Assembly (NCBI RefSeq): GCF_000758605.1
Contig: NZ_CP009282.1
Coordinates: forward strand, 6,138,001 to 6,202,000
Reading direction: 5' to 3'
Source of the DNA: Paenibacillus sp. FSL R5-0912
Lineage (GTDB): Bacteria; Bacillota; Bacilli; Paenibacillales; Paenibacillaceae
Length of the DNA stretch: 64,000 nt
How positions within the stretch are numbered: the stretch's first letter is position 1; every line of letters begins with the position of its first letter. The notes under the pieces are model-generated. The model had not been told where the DNA came from. It was given only the letters and a program-made list of their open reading frames with translations, and did no database searches. The translations under genes were made by a program, and so were the position numbers. Positions 25,364 to 33,571 of this stretch are shown in pieces.

Positions 25364-26661
25364 AGCGACTTCAGGGCATTATAATGGCCCTCAATCGTAT
25401 CATCAATATCCTGCTCGCTGTGCACAGCGGATACGAACATGCCTTCAAACTGGGATGGGGGAACGCTGATGCCCTGATCAAGCATTTTGCCGAAATAACG
25501 CTTGAACAGATCCAGGTTGCTGGTCTTGGCCGTCTCGAAGTTGACCACCGGTCCTTCAGTGAAGAACGGGCAGACCATAGAGCCCACACGGTTAATGGTG
25601 AGAGGGATGCCAGTTTCCTGCGCGTTACGCTTAAGGCCGGCTTCCAGACGTGCACCCAGCACCTCCAGACGGGTATACACTTCAGGTGTCAGCAGCTTCA
25701 GCGTGCTGTAACCCGCCGCCATGGCCAGCGGATTCCCGCTGAGTGTGCCTGCCTGGTAGATCGGACCAGAGGGGGCGATTTGCTCCATAATCTCTCTTTT
25801 ACCGCCATAAGCACCTACCGGGAGACCGCCGCCGATAACCTTGCCGAAGCAGGTCAGATCAGGGTCCAGCCCGAAGAGCCCTTGCGCACAGCCGCGGTCC
25901 ACCCGGAAACCGGTCATTACTTCATCAAAAATCAGCAGCGCGCCGTACCCCGTCGTCACCTTGCGCAGACCCTCCAGAAAGCCCGGAAGCGGAGGCACTA
26001 CACCCATATTCCCGGCAATCGGCTCAACAATCACAGCGGCAATCTCATTGCCGTAACGTTCGAACGCGATTTTGACCCCTTCCAGATCATTGTATGGCAC
26101 CGTAATGGTGTTAATGGCTACGCCCTCCGGCACACCGGGGCTATCCGGCAGACCCAAAGTAGCTACCCCGGAACCGGCTTTGATCAGCAGGCTGTCGGCG
26201 TGGCCGTGGTAGGAGCCCTCGAACTTGAGGATTTTGCTGCGTCCTGTATATCCGCGGGCCAGCCTGATGGCGCTCATCGTAGCTTCCGTTCCCGAGTTCA
26301 CCATGCGCACAATGTCCACCGATGCTACACGTTCCACCACGGTTTTGGCCATTTCCGTCTCCAGCAGTGTGGGTGCGCCGAAGCTTGTCCCTTTAACCGC
26401 AGTCTCCTGCAGCGCCTTCACCACTTCCGGATGGGCATGGCCCATAATCAGCGGTCCCCACGAGCAGACGTAGTCGATGAAGCTGTTGCCGTCGATATCG
26501 TAGATGCGTGAGCCTTCGCCTCTGTCTACATAAACCGGGGTCAATCCTACGGATTTGAATGCCCGGACCGGGCTGTTCACTCCTCCCGGGATATACTGTT
26601 TTGCTTCTTCAAAAGCTATGCGGGAAGCCTCTTCCCTGCGTGTAAGCGGCACATTGCCCAT
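25360..26661 (-). CDS. hemL: Glutamate-1-semialdehyde 2,1-aminomutase
   Basis: PLP enzyme converting glutamate-1-semialdehyde to 5-aminolevulinate in the C5 haem pathway. The 433 residues show VNSGTEATMSAIRLARG, the FDEVMTGFR motif and the PLP lysine K274 in CFGKVIGGGLPVGAYGG. Length is standard. It follows hemB by 45 bp and overlaps the RluA gene by 4 bp. Confidence 0.97.
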   Translation of the reverse strand: MGNVPLTRREEASRIAFEEAKQYIPGGVNSPVRAFKSVGLTPVYVDRGEGSRIYDIDGNSFIDYVCSWGPLIMGHAHPEVVKALQETAVKGTSFGAPTLLETEMAKTVVERVASVDIVRMVNSGTEATMSAIRLARGYTGRSKILKFEGSYHGHADSLLIKAGSGVATLGLPDSPGVPEGVAINTITVPYNDLEGVKIAFERYGNEIAAVIVEPIAGNMGVVPPLPGFLEGLRKVTTGYGALLIFDEVMTGFRVDRGCAQGLFGLDPDLTCFGKVIGGGLPVGAYGGKREIMEQIAPSGPIYQAGTLSGNPLAMAAGYSTLKLLTPEVYTRLEVLGARLEAGLKRNAQETGIPLTINRVGSMVCPFFTEGPVVNFETAKTSNLDLFKRYFGKMLDQGISVPPSQFEGMFVSAVHSEQDIDDTIEGHYNALKSL

Positions 26662-26706
26662 ACTTCTTCACTCCTGCTCTGCTGAATTTATACAGCTGAA
26701 TATAGT

Positions 26707-27705
26707 CTAGCCGCGCAGCCAGCGCGCTGCATCCTTGGCGAAATACGTAATAATAATATCTGCTCCGGCGCGCTTCATGCCGGTCAGCATTTCCAGGACA
26801 ACTGCCTGCTCATCGATCCAGCCCTGCTGTGCGGCCGCTTTTACCATTGAATATTCACCACTCACGTTGTACGCCACCAGCGGCAGATCGAACTGGTCGC
26901 GGATCGTCCGGATGACATCCAGATAAGCCAGCGCCGGCTTAACCATCAGCATATCAGCGCCTTCCAGCACATCTGAATCGGCCTCACGGATCGCTTCCCG
27001 CAGATTGGCCGGGTCCATCTGGTATGTCTTGCGGTTACCGAACTGCGGCGCAGAATCCGCTGCTTCCCGGAAGGGGCCGTAGAAGGCGGATGCGTATTTT
27101 ACCGAATAGGACATAATCGGCACATGCTCAAATCCATTCTCGTCAAGGCCGCTGCGGATCGCCTGCACGAACCCGTCCATCATATTGGAAGGCGCGATAA
27201 TATCCGCACCGGCCCGGGCCTGGGATACCGCCGTGCGGGTCAGCAGCTCCAGCGAAGCATCGTTGATCACATCGCCATGTACTACGCCGTCAACTGTATG
27301 GGTATGTACCATACCGCAGTGGCCGTGGTCGGTGAATTCACACAGACAGGTGTCGGCGACAACCAGCAGCTCGGGGTACCACTGCTTAATCAGCCGGGTA
27401 GCCTCCTGCACAATGCCATCCTCAGCGAAACCGGAGGAGCCGATGGCGTCCTTCGTTTCGGGAATGCCGAACAGCAATACGGCCGGAATTCCCAGGGAGG
27501 CAATCTCATCCACTTCCGCCTTCAGGGTATCCAGCGAGAAGTGGTACACGCCGGGCATGGAGCCGATCTCATTCTTCACACCGGTACCGTAGGTTACAAA
27601 TATCGGCTGGATAAAGTCCAGCACGTTCAGGACGGTCTCCCGTACCATTCCGCGGATTCCGGCTGTACCGCGCAAGCGGCGGTGTCTAGTCATTGGAAAG
27701 CTCAT
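26707..27705 (-). CDS. hemB: Delta-aminolevulinic acid dehydratase (porphobilinogen synthase)
   Basis: Condenses two 5-aminolevulinate molecules to porphobilinogen. The 332 residues carry the zinc-site cysteines C120, C122 and C130 in VADTCLCEFTDHGHCG, so this is a zinc-type enzyme, and both Schiff-base lysines, K203 (SVKYASAFYGPF) and K256 (MLMVKPALAYLD). It is preceded by GGAGGAAA. A 152 bp gap separates it from cobA/hemD; this gap contains three diverged short repeats of the type ATGCAGTGTT. Confidence 0.97.
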   Translation of the reverse strand: MSFPMTRHRRLRGTAGIRGMVRETVLNVLDFIQPIFVTYGTGVKNEIGSMPGVYHFSLDTLKAEVDEIASLGIPAVLLFGIPETKDAIGSSGFAEDGIVQEATRLIKQWYPELLVVADTCLCEFTDHGHCGMVHTHTVDGVVHGDVINDASLELLTRTAVSQARAGADIIAPSNMMDGFVQAIRSGLDENGFEHVPIMSYSVKYASAFYGPFREAADSAPQFGNRKTYQMDPANLREAIREADSDVLEGADMLMVKPALAYLDVIRTIRDQFDLPLVAYNVSGEYSMVKAAAQQGWIDEQAVVLEMLTGMKRAGADIIITYFAKDAARWLRG

Positions 27706-27857
27706 TGCTGTTTCCTCCTGTACAGTAAGTATTTAAACACATCTATCTGTCTCAAGCATTATTCGAATATGAAGTCACAAAATGCAGCGTTGAAATGCAG
27801 TGTTCAAAATTGCAGAGCCCAGATTGCATTAGCGGAATAGCGGAAAACAGGCCGATG

Positions 27858-29414
27858 CTATCTGAGCCTCGTTGTTTCATTCCAGCGGCAGAGCTCCTGC
27901 ACCAGCCCTTCGATCGTCGCTTCGTCCGGGAGCAATCCTGGAGTCAACCCGGCCTCCACAGCAGTCTGTTCGGTTACCGGACCTATGCAGGCGATTTTGA
28001 CCCCCGCCAGCAGCGTCAGCGGATCTTCCAGGCCCATCCGTTTCAGGATAGAGATGAAGTTGCGCACCGTGGAAGAGCTGGTGAAGGTGACCGCATGAAT
28101 CCGTTTCTCTTCGAGCAGCTTCACCAGTTCCATATCATCTTCACCAGTAACCACAGTCTCATACGTATCCACTTCAGTCACTTCCAGCTCCAGCTCCCTC
28201 AGCTTGCCGGGCAGCCACTCGCGCGCCAGATCGCCGCGCGGCAGCAGCACCTTCTGCCCCGGCTGCAGCTGATCGCTGAAGGCTTCAATCAGCCCTTCTG
28301 CCTGGAACCGTCCAGGCAGCTCTTCGGCGAGCAGCCCGCGCGCGGCAAGCGCCTCAGCCGTAGCCGGTCCCACCGCGCAGATCCGCGCGCGGTGCAGACC
28401 GCGCAGATCCGTCTTCAGCTGCGTCAGATGCCGCATGAAGTAGTCCACGCCGTTCGGACTGGTGAAGAACACCCAGTCGTACTCTGGAAGCCGGCCAAGC
28501 GCTGAAGCAATCTCTGCCTGCTTGTCCGCATCACGCTGCATAACCGTCTCAATGACAGGGAACTCATACGGTTCGCCGCCAAGCTCCTCGATCCGGTCTA
28601 CCAGTTCGCTGGCCTGGCTGCGGGCCCGCGTCACTACAATCCGCTTGCCGAACAGCGGCATCGCTTCAACCCACATGAGATGCTCCCGCTGGAGCACTAC
28701 ATCGCCGACAACGATAACGGCCGGCGGCTGGAAATCGGCCGCCTTGACCTTCGCTTCAATGTCGGCAAGCGTGCCGGTCAGTGTCTCCTGATCGGCACGT
28801 GTCCCCCAGCGCACCAGCGCCACCGGCGTTTCCGGCGGACGCCCGTGCTTCATCAGCTGGGCGCTGATATATCCGATTTTGGCGACGCCCATCAGGAACA
28901 CCAGGGTTCCTGTGGCGTTCGTCACCTTATCCCAATGAATGGAATGATCCAGCTTATCCGGGCTCTCATGTCCGGTAATGATCGACAGGGAAGACGCAGC
29001 CTCCCGGTGGGTTACCGGAATACCGGCGTACGCCGGGACGCTGATAGCCGAGGTAATACCCGGCACAATCTCGTAGTAGACGCCATGCCGGCGCAGCAGC
29101 TCCGCTTCTTCACCTACCCGGCCAAAAATCACCGGGTCCCCGCCCTTCAGACGCACTACCGTTTTGCCCTCCAGAGCGAGATCAACCAGCAGCTGATTAA
29201 TGTCCTCCTGCTTCATCGTATGGCGGTCCGGCAGCTTGCCTACGTATATTTTCTCCCCGCCCGGCTTCATCCACTTCAACAGCCTTGGACTCGCCAGCCG
29301 GTCATAGACCACCACATCTGCCTTCTGGATACACTCCAGACCTTTGACCGTAATCAGCTTGGCATCCCCCGGACCTGCACCTACAAGATAAACCTTCCCC
29401 GCCATCTCCGTCAT
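27858..29414 (-). CDS. cobA-hemD: Fused uroporphyrinogen-III C-methyltransferase / uroporphyrinogen-III synthase
   Basis: Bifunctional protein of 518 residues. The N-terminal half (about 1-245) is the SAM-dependent SUMT that makes precorrin-2, with VYLVGAGPGDAKLITVKG and LKGGDPVIFGRVGEEAELL. The C-terminal half (about 255-510) is HemD, with KRIVVTRARSQASELVDRI and FTSPNGVDYFM. The fusion supplies both haem and sirohaem branches from hydroxymethylbilane. It starts 12 bp after hemC; the gap is the short repeat GGATAAGGGGATAAGGGG, which also supplies the ribosome binding site. Confidence 0.96.
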   Translation of the reverse strand: MTEMAGKVYLVGAGPGDAKLITVKGLECIQKADVVVYDRLASPRLLKWMKPGGEKIYVGKLPDRHTMKQEDINQLLVDLALEGKTVVRLKGGDPVIFGRVGEEAELLRRHGVYYEIVPGITSAISVPAYAGIPVTHREAASSLSIITGHESPDKLDHSIHWDKVTNATGTLVFLMGVAKIGYISAQLMKHGRPPETPVALVRWGTRADQETLTGTLADIEAKVKAADFQPPAVIVVGDVVLQREHLMWVEAMPLFGKRIVVTRARSQASELVDRIEELGGEPYEFPVIETVMQRDADKQAEIASALGRLPEYDWVFFTSPNGVDYFMRHLTQLKTDLRGLHRARICAVGPATAEALAARGLLAEELPGRFQAEGLIEAFSDQLQPGQKVLLPRGDLAREWLPGKLRELELEVTEVDTYETVVTGEDDMELVKLLEEKRIHAVTFTSSSTVRNFISILKRMGLEDPLTLLAGVKIACIGPVTEQTAVEAGLTPGLLPDEATIEGLVQELCRWNETTRLR

Positions 29415-29426
29415 CCCCTTATCCCC

Positions 29427-30434
29427 TTATCCCTGAACATCCTGTCCCTTTACATCCGCCAAAATCTTCTCTGCGCCCCTGGCAATCAGCTTGCGTGCAA
29501 CCTCCGCACCGAGCTGCACCGGATCCTTCCCGGTACAGGTTTCTTTAAGGATTACCGACCCGTCCGGTGTTCCCACCATTCCGGTTAAAGTGATTAACAG
29601 GCCGCGGTCTTCAGAAGTCCCGCCGGAATGAATAGTCCCGATTGTTCCCGTTGTCCCGGCCTTCTCCGTCTCCAGCACAGCGTAGGCGCCGATCGGCACC
29701 TGACAGCCGCCGTTCAGGGCGCCGAGGAATGTGCGCTCCGCCGTCACCGTAAGAGCGGTGCGCTCATCATTGTAGAGCGCGAGCAGCTTGCGCAGCTCCT
29801 CATCGTCCTCACGGCATTCGATGCCGAGAGCTCCCTGGCCCACAGCGGGCAGACAGATTTCCGGCGGCAGATACGCCGTTGCCCTGTCCTGCCAGCCCAT
29901 CCGCGACAAGCCAGCCGCTGCCAGCAGAATCGCGTCGTATTCGCCGCTCTCCAGCTTCTTCAGCCGCGAGTCAATATTGCCGCGTACCGGCTCAATAACC
30001 AGATCCGGCCGGAGCGCCGCCAGCTGGCTGGAGCGCCGCAGGCTGCTTGTGCCTACCCGCGCGCCCTGCGGCAGATCCTCAAGGCCGGCTCCGCTGCTTG
30101 AGATCAGGCAGTCACGTGGATCGACACGCTTCGGCACTGCACCGTTAATCAAGCCTTCCGGCAATTCGGAAGGCATATCCTTCATACTATGTACTGCCAT
30201 ATCGATTTCTTTGACCAGCATGGCCTGCTCAATTTCCTTCACAAAAAGACCCTTACCGCCCACCTTGGACAGGGTGACATCAAGAATCCGGTCGCCTTTG
30301 GTAACAATCTTATGCACCTCAAAAGTAAAATCAAAGCCATGCTCCCCGCTAAGCCGCTCCAGATCGGCAATTACATGCCCTGTCTGCGTCAGCGCCAGCG
30401 CACTCTGTCTGCTGCCCACAATAATCTTCCGCAT
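29427..30434 (-). CDS. hemC: Hydroxymethylbilane synthase (porphobilinogen deaminase)
   Basis: Polymerises four porphobilinogens to hydroxymethylbilane using a covalently bound dipyrromethane cofactor. The 335 residues contain HSMKDMPSELPEGL, GTSSLRRSSQL and the cofactor cysteine C244 in GALNGGCQVPIG. A small Gly/Thr-rich insertion occurs at about 258-276, making it slightly longer than the common 310 residues. AGGGGGAAT lies before the ATG. Upstream is a 968 bp repeat-filled gap instead of the usual close junction with the sirohaem dehydrogenase gene. Confidence 0.97.
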   Translation of the reverse strand: MRKIIVGSRQSALALTQTGHVIADLERLSGEHGFDFTFEVHKIVTKGDRILDVTLSKVGGKGLFVKEIEQAMLVKEIDMAVHSMKDMPSELPEGLINGAVPKRVDPRDCLISSSGAGLEDLPQGARVGTSSLRRSSQLAALRPDLVIEPVRGNIDSRLKKLESGEYDAILLAAAGLSRMGWQDRATAYLPPEICLPAVGQGALGIECREDDEELRKLLALYNDERTALTVTAERTFLGALNGGCQVPIGAYAVLETEKAGTTGTIGTIHSGGTSEDRGLLITLTGMVGTPDGSVILKETCTGKDPVQLGAEVARKLIARGAEKILADVKGQDVQG

Positions 30435-30457
30435 GAACCATTCCCCCTGTTCAAGTT

Positions 30458-30487
30458 ACCTGCACCTGCACCTGCACCTGCACCTGC
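30458..30487. repeat. Hexanucleotide microsatellite (ACCTGC)5
   Basis: Five perfect head-to-tail copies, lying in the leader 24 bp upstream of the hemC start codon. Slippage could vary the leader length. Confidence 0.95.
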
Positions 30488-30514
30488 CCGCCCTGTTTCC
30501 TGCACCATACCTCT

Positions 30515-30922
30515 CATTCGCTCATCCACGCCAATTTTGCCGAAATCAAGGGCACTTTTGCCCTTCATTTGCTCATCTGAGCCAATTTTTCTGGAATCAA
30601 GGGCACTTTTGCCCTTCATTTGCTCATCTGAGCCAATTTTTCTGGAATCAAGGGCACTTTTGCCCTTCATTTGCTCATCTGAGCCAATTTTGCTGAAATC
30701 AAGGGCACTTTTGCCCTTCATTTGCTCATCTGAGCCACTATTGCTGGAATCAAGGGCACTTTTGCCCTTCATTTGCTCATCTGAGCCACTATTGCTGGAA
30801 TCAAGGGCACTTTTGCCCTTCATTTGCTCATTCGCGCCAATTTTGCTGAAATCAAGGGGATTTATACCACTAATTTGCTCATTTCGGCGGATTTGACCGA
30901 CTCAAAGGGATATATACCTTTA
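30515..30922. repeat. 51 bp tandem repeat array, six good and two degraded units
   Basis: Units start at 30515, 30566, 30617, 30668, 30719 and 30770, each 51 bp, with few differences; degraded units follow at 30821 and 30872. Each good unit contains the inverted repeat AAGGGCACTTTTGCCCTT. In the last degraded unit this becomes AAAGGGATATATACCTTT, which still pairs. 51 is divisible by three, so open frames exist on both strands, but they lack ribosome binding sites. Confidence 0.95.
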
Positions 30923-31270
30923 ATTCACTGCACAACAGTAGGCTTTTGCCATTCCAGTCACATTCCAGCGAATCCGTCCTGTTCAACGTTATAAACACAT
31001 TCAATTAGTCCACTTATTCGTCCATAAGTTTTATCATTCGGCCGTTCGTCCATTCAATCGTCGATTCGATATGTGGGCTGTCAGCATCGACATTTCGTTA
31101 GGGAACACTTCAGTAGCACGATTCAATCGACAACTTGAGTCAATTTCTGCCGCTGCTTATGTCTTTGCAGACTTAGTTTGAAGCAGTCTTAATGATTGCC
31201 GAATTCGTTTTAAAGCAGCCAGAGCAGATGCAAACTAATCCGAAATCGCAGCAGTTATACTTGTTGCCTG

Positions 31271-31422
31271 CTCCATCTGCTGGTTTGATCTACGCCGTTT
31301 ACCTACTCCATCCGCTCGTTCCATCTACGCCTCCCGATGAACTGCTCCACCCACTCACTCCATCTACACTTCCCAATGGCCGACTCCACCTGATCATTCC
31401 GCTTACTTCTCCCGGTTACACT
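31271..31422. repeat. Degraded 39 bp tandem repeat
   Basis: Units beginning CTCCAYCYRCTC start at 31306, 31345 and 31384 (39 bp apart), with a shorter related unit from 31271. The last unit includes the stop codon and final residues of the sirohaem dehydrogenase gene. Confidence 0.6.
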
Positions 31423-32050
31423 CAATCCAGGCTTCGACCTCTCCAGCTGTCCATGGTATAAAGGTGCCCTGCCGCATCTCATCCAACACATCAAGCTTCC
31501 CCAGCCTCCGCAGCAGCCGGGCGCGAATCTCAGCTACAGGCTCCAGCCGCTTGATTTCGGTGCGCAGCTCGTGCAGGAAATCCAGATAAGGCTCGTATTC
31601 CTCGCCCAGCAGTCCAGCGATCTGCGCCGTGATCTGCGCAGTAGCGGACGGTCCCGCCCCGGAGGTCGAGACCGCAACCGTCAACCGCCCCCGCCGAAGG
31701 ATACCGGGCGTGATGAAGCTGCCCGCCTCGGCGTGGCTGGCCACATTGACCGGCAAGCCCAGCACCCGGGCCTCCCCGGCCACCGCTTCATTCACCGCCC
31801 TGTCGCTGCTGGCGGCATAGACCAAGACAGCTCCCGAGAGATCTCCGGGAGCATAGGGGCGGCTGACCCATTGCAGCCGCCCCTCCGCAGCCGCTGCGGA
31901 CAACGTCCCGCTAAGCGCAGGACTGACAATCACGAGCTCCGCTCCTGCCTCCAGCAGCGGAGCCGCTTTACGTTCAGCCACAGCTCCGCCGCCGATCATT
32001 ACCACCATTCTGCCCTGAACATCCAGCATAATGGGCAAATATCTGCTCAT
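31403..32050 (-). CDS. Precorrin-2 dehydrogenase / probable sirohydrochlorin ferrochelatase (CysG N-terminal type)
   Basis: NAD-dependent oxidation of precorrin-2 to sirohydrochlorin for sirohaem. The 215 residues open with PIMLDVQGRMVVMIGGGAVA, a Rossmann glycine motif followed by AERKAAPLLEAGA, and continue with AVSTSGAGPSATAQI, typical of the Met8/CysG N-terminal/SirC group. Whether it also inserts iron, as Met8 does, is not decided by sequence. It takes the product of the CobA half encoded downstream. Its 3' end overlaps a degraded repeat. Confidence 0.92.
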   Translation of the reverse strand: MSRYLPIMLDVQGRMVVMIGGGAVAERKAAPLLEAGAELVIVSPALSGTLSAAAAEGRLQWVSRPYAPGDLSGAVLVYAASSDRAVNEAVAGEARVLGLPVNVASHAEAGSFITPGILRRGRLTVAVSTSGAGPSATAQITAQIAGLLGEEYEPYLDFLHELRTEIKRLEPVAEIRARLLRRLGKLDVLDEMRQGTFIPWTAGEVEAWIECNREK

Positions 32051-32737
32051 CCCGCCTCACTCCAGCATCTGAATATCAACTATACTCCACACCACAATAA
32101 TCCAGCTTGCTCAACTAAGAAATCCGTCCCAGGTTGCCACTAATGCAGGACAGCAGTCCGGCGCGCATTAGATTAACTTACTCATTAACCGCCCATTATC
32201 ACTTCAGCACAGTTGCTCGCTTCGTTATCCACCATAACACTTTAGTTCAATCACTGGCTCCATAGCCACTATAGTACTCCATGCAATCGCCTGCGCTCCT
32301 TAGCTGCCACAACATGCCCGCATAACTTCCCGTTTCTTGCCTGTACATTCCAGCATAACCTCTTGCTTCTCATCCACCTGTGCTCTCGAGCACAATTCAG
32401 CCGCCTCTACACTTCAGCACACCAACGCCTCTGCACGTCAGCACACCAGCCGCCTCTACACTCCAGCATACCAGCCGCCTCCAGCACTCCAGCACACCAG
32501 CCGCCTCTACACTTCAGCACACCAACCGCCTCTGCACGTCAGTACACCAGCCGCCTCTGCACGTCAGTACACCAGCCGCCTCTACACTCCAGCACACCAG
32601 CCGCCTCTACACTCCAGCACACCAGCCGCCTCTACACTCCAGCACACCAGCCGCCTCTACACTTCAGCACACCAGCCGTCTCCGCACTTCAGCACACCGG
32701 GTGCCTCCGCACTCCAGCACCCGGCTCGCCAACTTTA
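32051..32737. other. Intergenic region with a 25 bp tandem array in the haem operon
   Basis: No convincing gene. The half next to hemX (32401-32724) is the 25 bp array; the half next to the sirohaem gene (32051-32400) shows nothing recognisable. Related operons normally have little space here. Confidence 0.75.
32401..32724. repeat. 25 bp tandem repeat array, about 13 units
   Basis: Unit CCGCCTCTACACTCCAGCAC ACCAG (25 bp) repeats from 32401, with unit starts at 32401, 32426, 32450, 32475, 32501, then every 25 bp to 32701. Two units vary by one base in length. The array has no stop codon in any plus-strand frame, so three overlapping open frames of 135-155 codons arise with a 25-residue period. 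The array ends 13 bp after the hemX stop. Confidence 0.95.
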
Positions 32738-33571
32738 CTACCCGCCCCAGCCATGGAACTCAGACCATGAATTCAGCAGGAAATTAAGAATAATAAAGCC
32801 ATAGCCGGTGATGGCCCAGCGTGCCATCGCAGTGCCGCTTCTGCGGCCGGAAACCTTCAGTACTATATAGAGTATGTAGACTCCGAGGCCGGTAAGCGTA
32901 GTCAGCACTTTCAGATCCTGAAACAGCGGCGTCCGCCCTTCTGCAATAATCGATAAGCCAGCCAGAATAAGCGAGGCCAGCAGCAGCGGCACACCGGCAA
33001 GGATAGCGGTATACGAATATTTGTCCATTGTCTCTAGACTTGGGAACCTGCGGACACGGTCATCCCACTTCTTATTCTTAAGCTTGGTATGCAGAAACAA
33101 ATACATTATCGCAAATACGGTCCCCAGTGTCAGTGCGGCAAAGCTCAAATTGGCCAAAATCACATGCATCGCCAGCCAGCCGTGCACCGCACTCCAGCTC
33201 TGCAAGGTATGATCCTCTGCGGTCAGCCATACCCGGTTCAGCAGAAACACGCTGAACCCTGCCATGCTGAGCAGCAGAATCGTAAACTCGCCGCCCCGCG
33301 TGTACGCAACGGCAAGCGAGATCACCACCATACTGAAGGAGAACCAGAACAGAAAGTCATACGGTGTGAAGATCGGCAGACCGCCCTCCTGGGAGAAGCG
33401 GATCGCCAGCCCCGTGAGCTGCAGCAGGCCCACAACAGCAAGAAGCCCTGTGCCCAGCCGCTTTCCGCCCGGATTGCGCCGAAGGCAATCCGAGAAAACA
33501 AACAGCAGGCTCAGGGCATATAGCAGCAGAGCGGCATCATATATTCCGTTCAGCAGTTGCATGTCGCTCAC
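32738..33571 (-). CDS. hemX: HemX/CcsA-type cytochrome c assembly family membrane protein
   Basis: Integral membrane protein of 277 residues with about eight hydrophobic segments. In Bacillales the gene next to hemA is hemX, which lowers the level of HemA post-transcriptionally in Bacillus subtilis. The family motif region (WLAMHVILANLSFAALTLGT) resembles the CcsA haem-handling domain. The start is GTG at 33571, which overlaps the hemA stop as GTGA; ATG at 33562 is an alternative. Confidence 0.88.
   Translation of the reverse strand: MSDMQLLNGIYDAALLLYALSLLFVFSDCLRRNPGGKRLGTGLLAVVGLLQLTGLAIRFSQEGGLPIFTPYDFLFWFSFSMVVISLAVAYTRGGEFTILLLSMAGFSVFLLNRVWLTAEDHTLQSWSAVHGWLAMHVILANLSFAALTLGTVFAIMYLFLHTKLKNKKWDDRVRRFPSLETMDKYSYTAILAGVPLLLASLILAGLSIIAEGRTPLFQDLKVLTTLTGLGVYILYIVLKVSGRRSGTAMARWAITGYGFIILNFLLNSWSEFHGWGG

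Larger units (their letters stand above)
30435..31402. other. Repeat-rich intergenic region in the haem operon
   Basis: No convincing gene. From the hemC side it contains five copies of a 6-mer, a 51 bp tandem array, about 350 bp without recognisable features, and a degraded 39 bp array that reaches into the 3' end of the neighbouring gene. Confidence 0.8.

Noticed and set aside
24185..26511. Long plus-strand open frames (298 and 375 codons)
   Set aside because: Antisense to the rluA-type gene and hemL, no domains, no ribosome binding site.
27706..27857. Small gene or regulatory RNA between hemB and cobA/hemD
   Set aside because: Only three diverged ATGCAGYGTT repeats are visible; no structure or frame could be supported.
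30389..30823. Minus-strand open frame of 144 codons with a 17-residue repeat (MKGKSALDSSNSGSDEQ)
   Set aside because: It is the translation of the 51 bp array, without a ribosome binding site, and runs into hemC in another frame.
30515..32724. CRISPR array
   Set aside because: Units are directly adjacent with no unique spacers and there are no cas genes.
32337..32804. Three overlapping plus-strand open frames with a 25-residue period
   Set aside because: They are a by-product of the stop-free 25 bp array; one region cannot plausibly encode all three, and no ribosome binding site precedes them.
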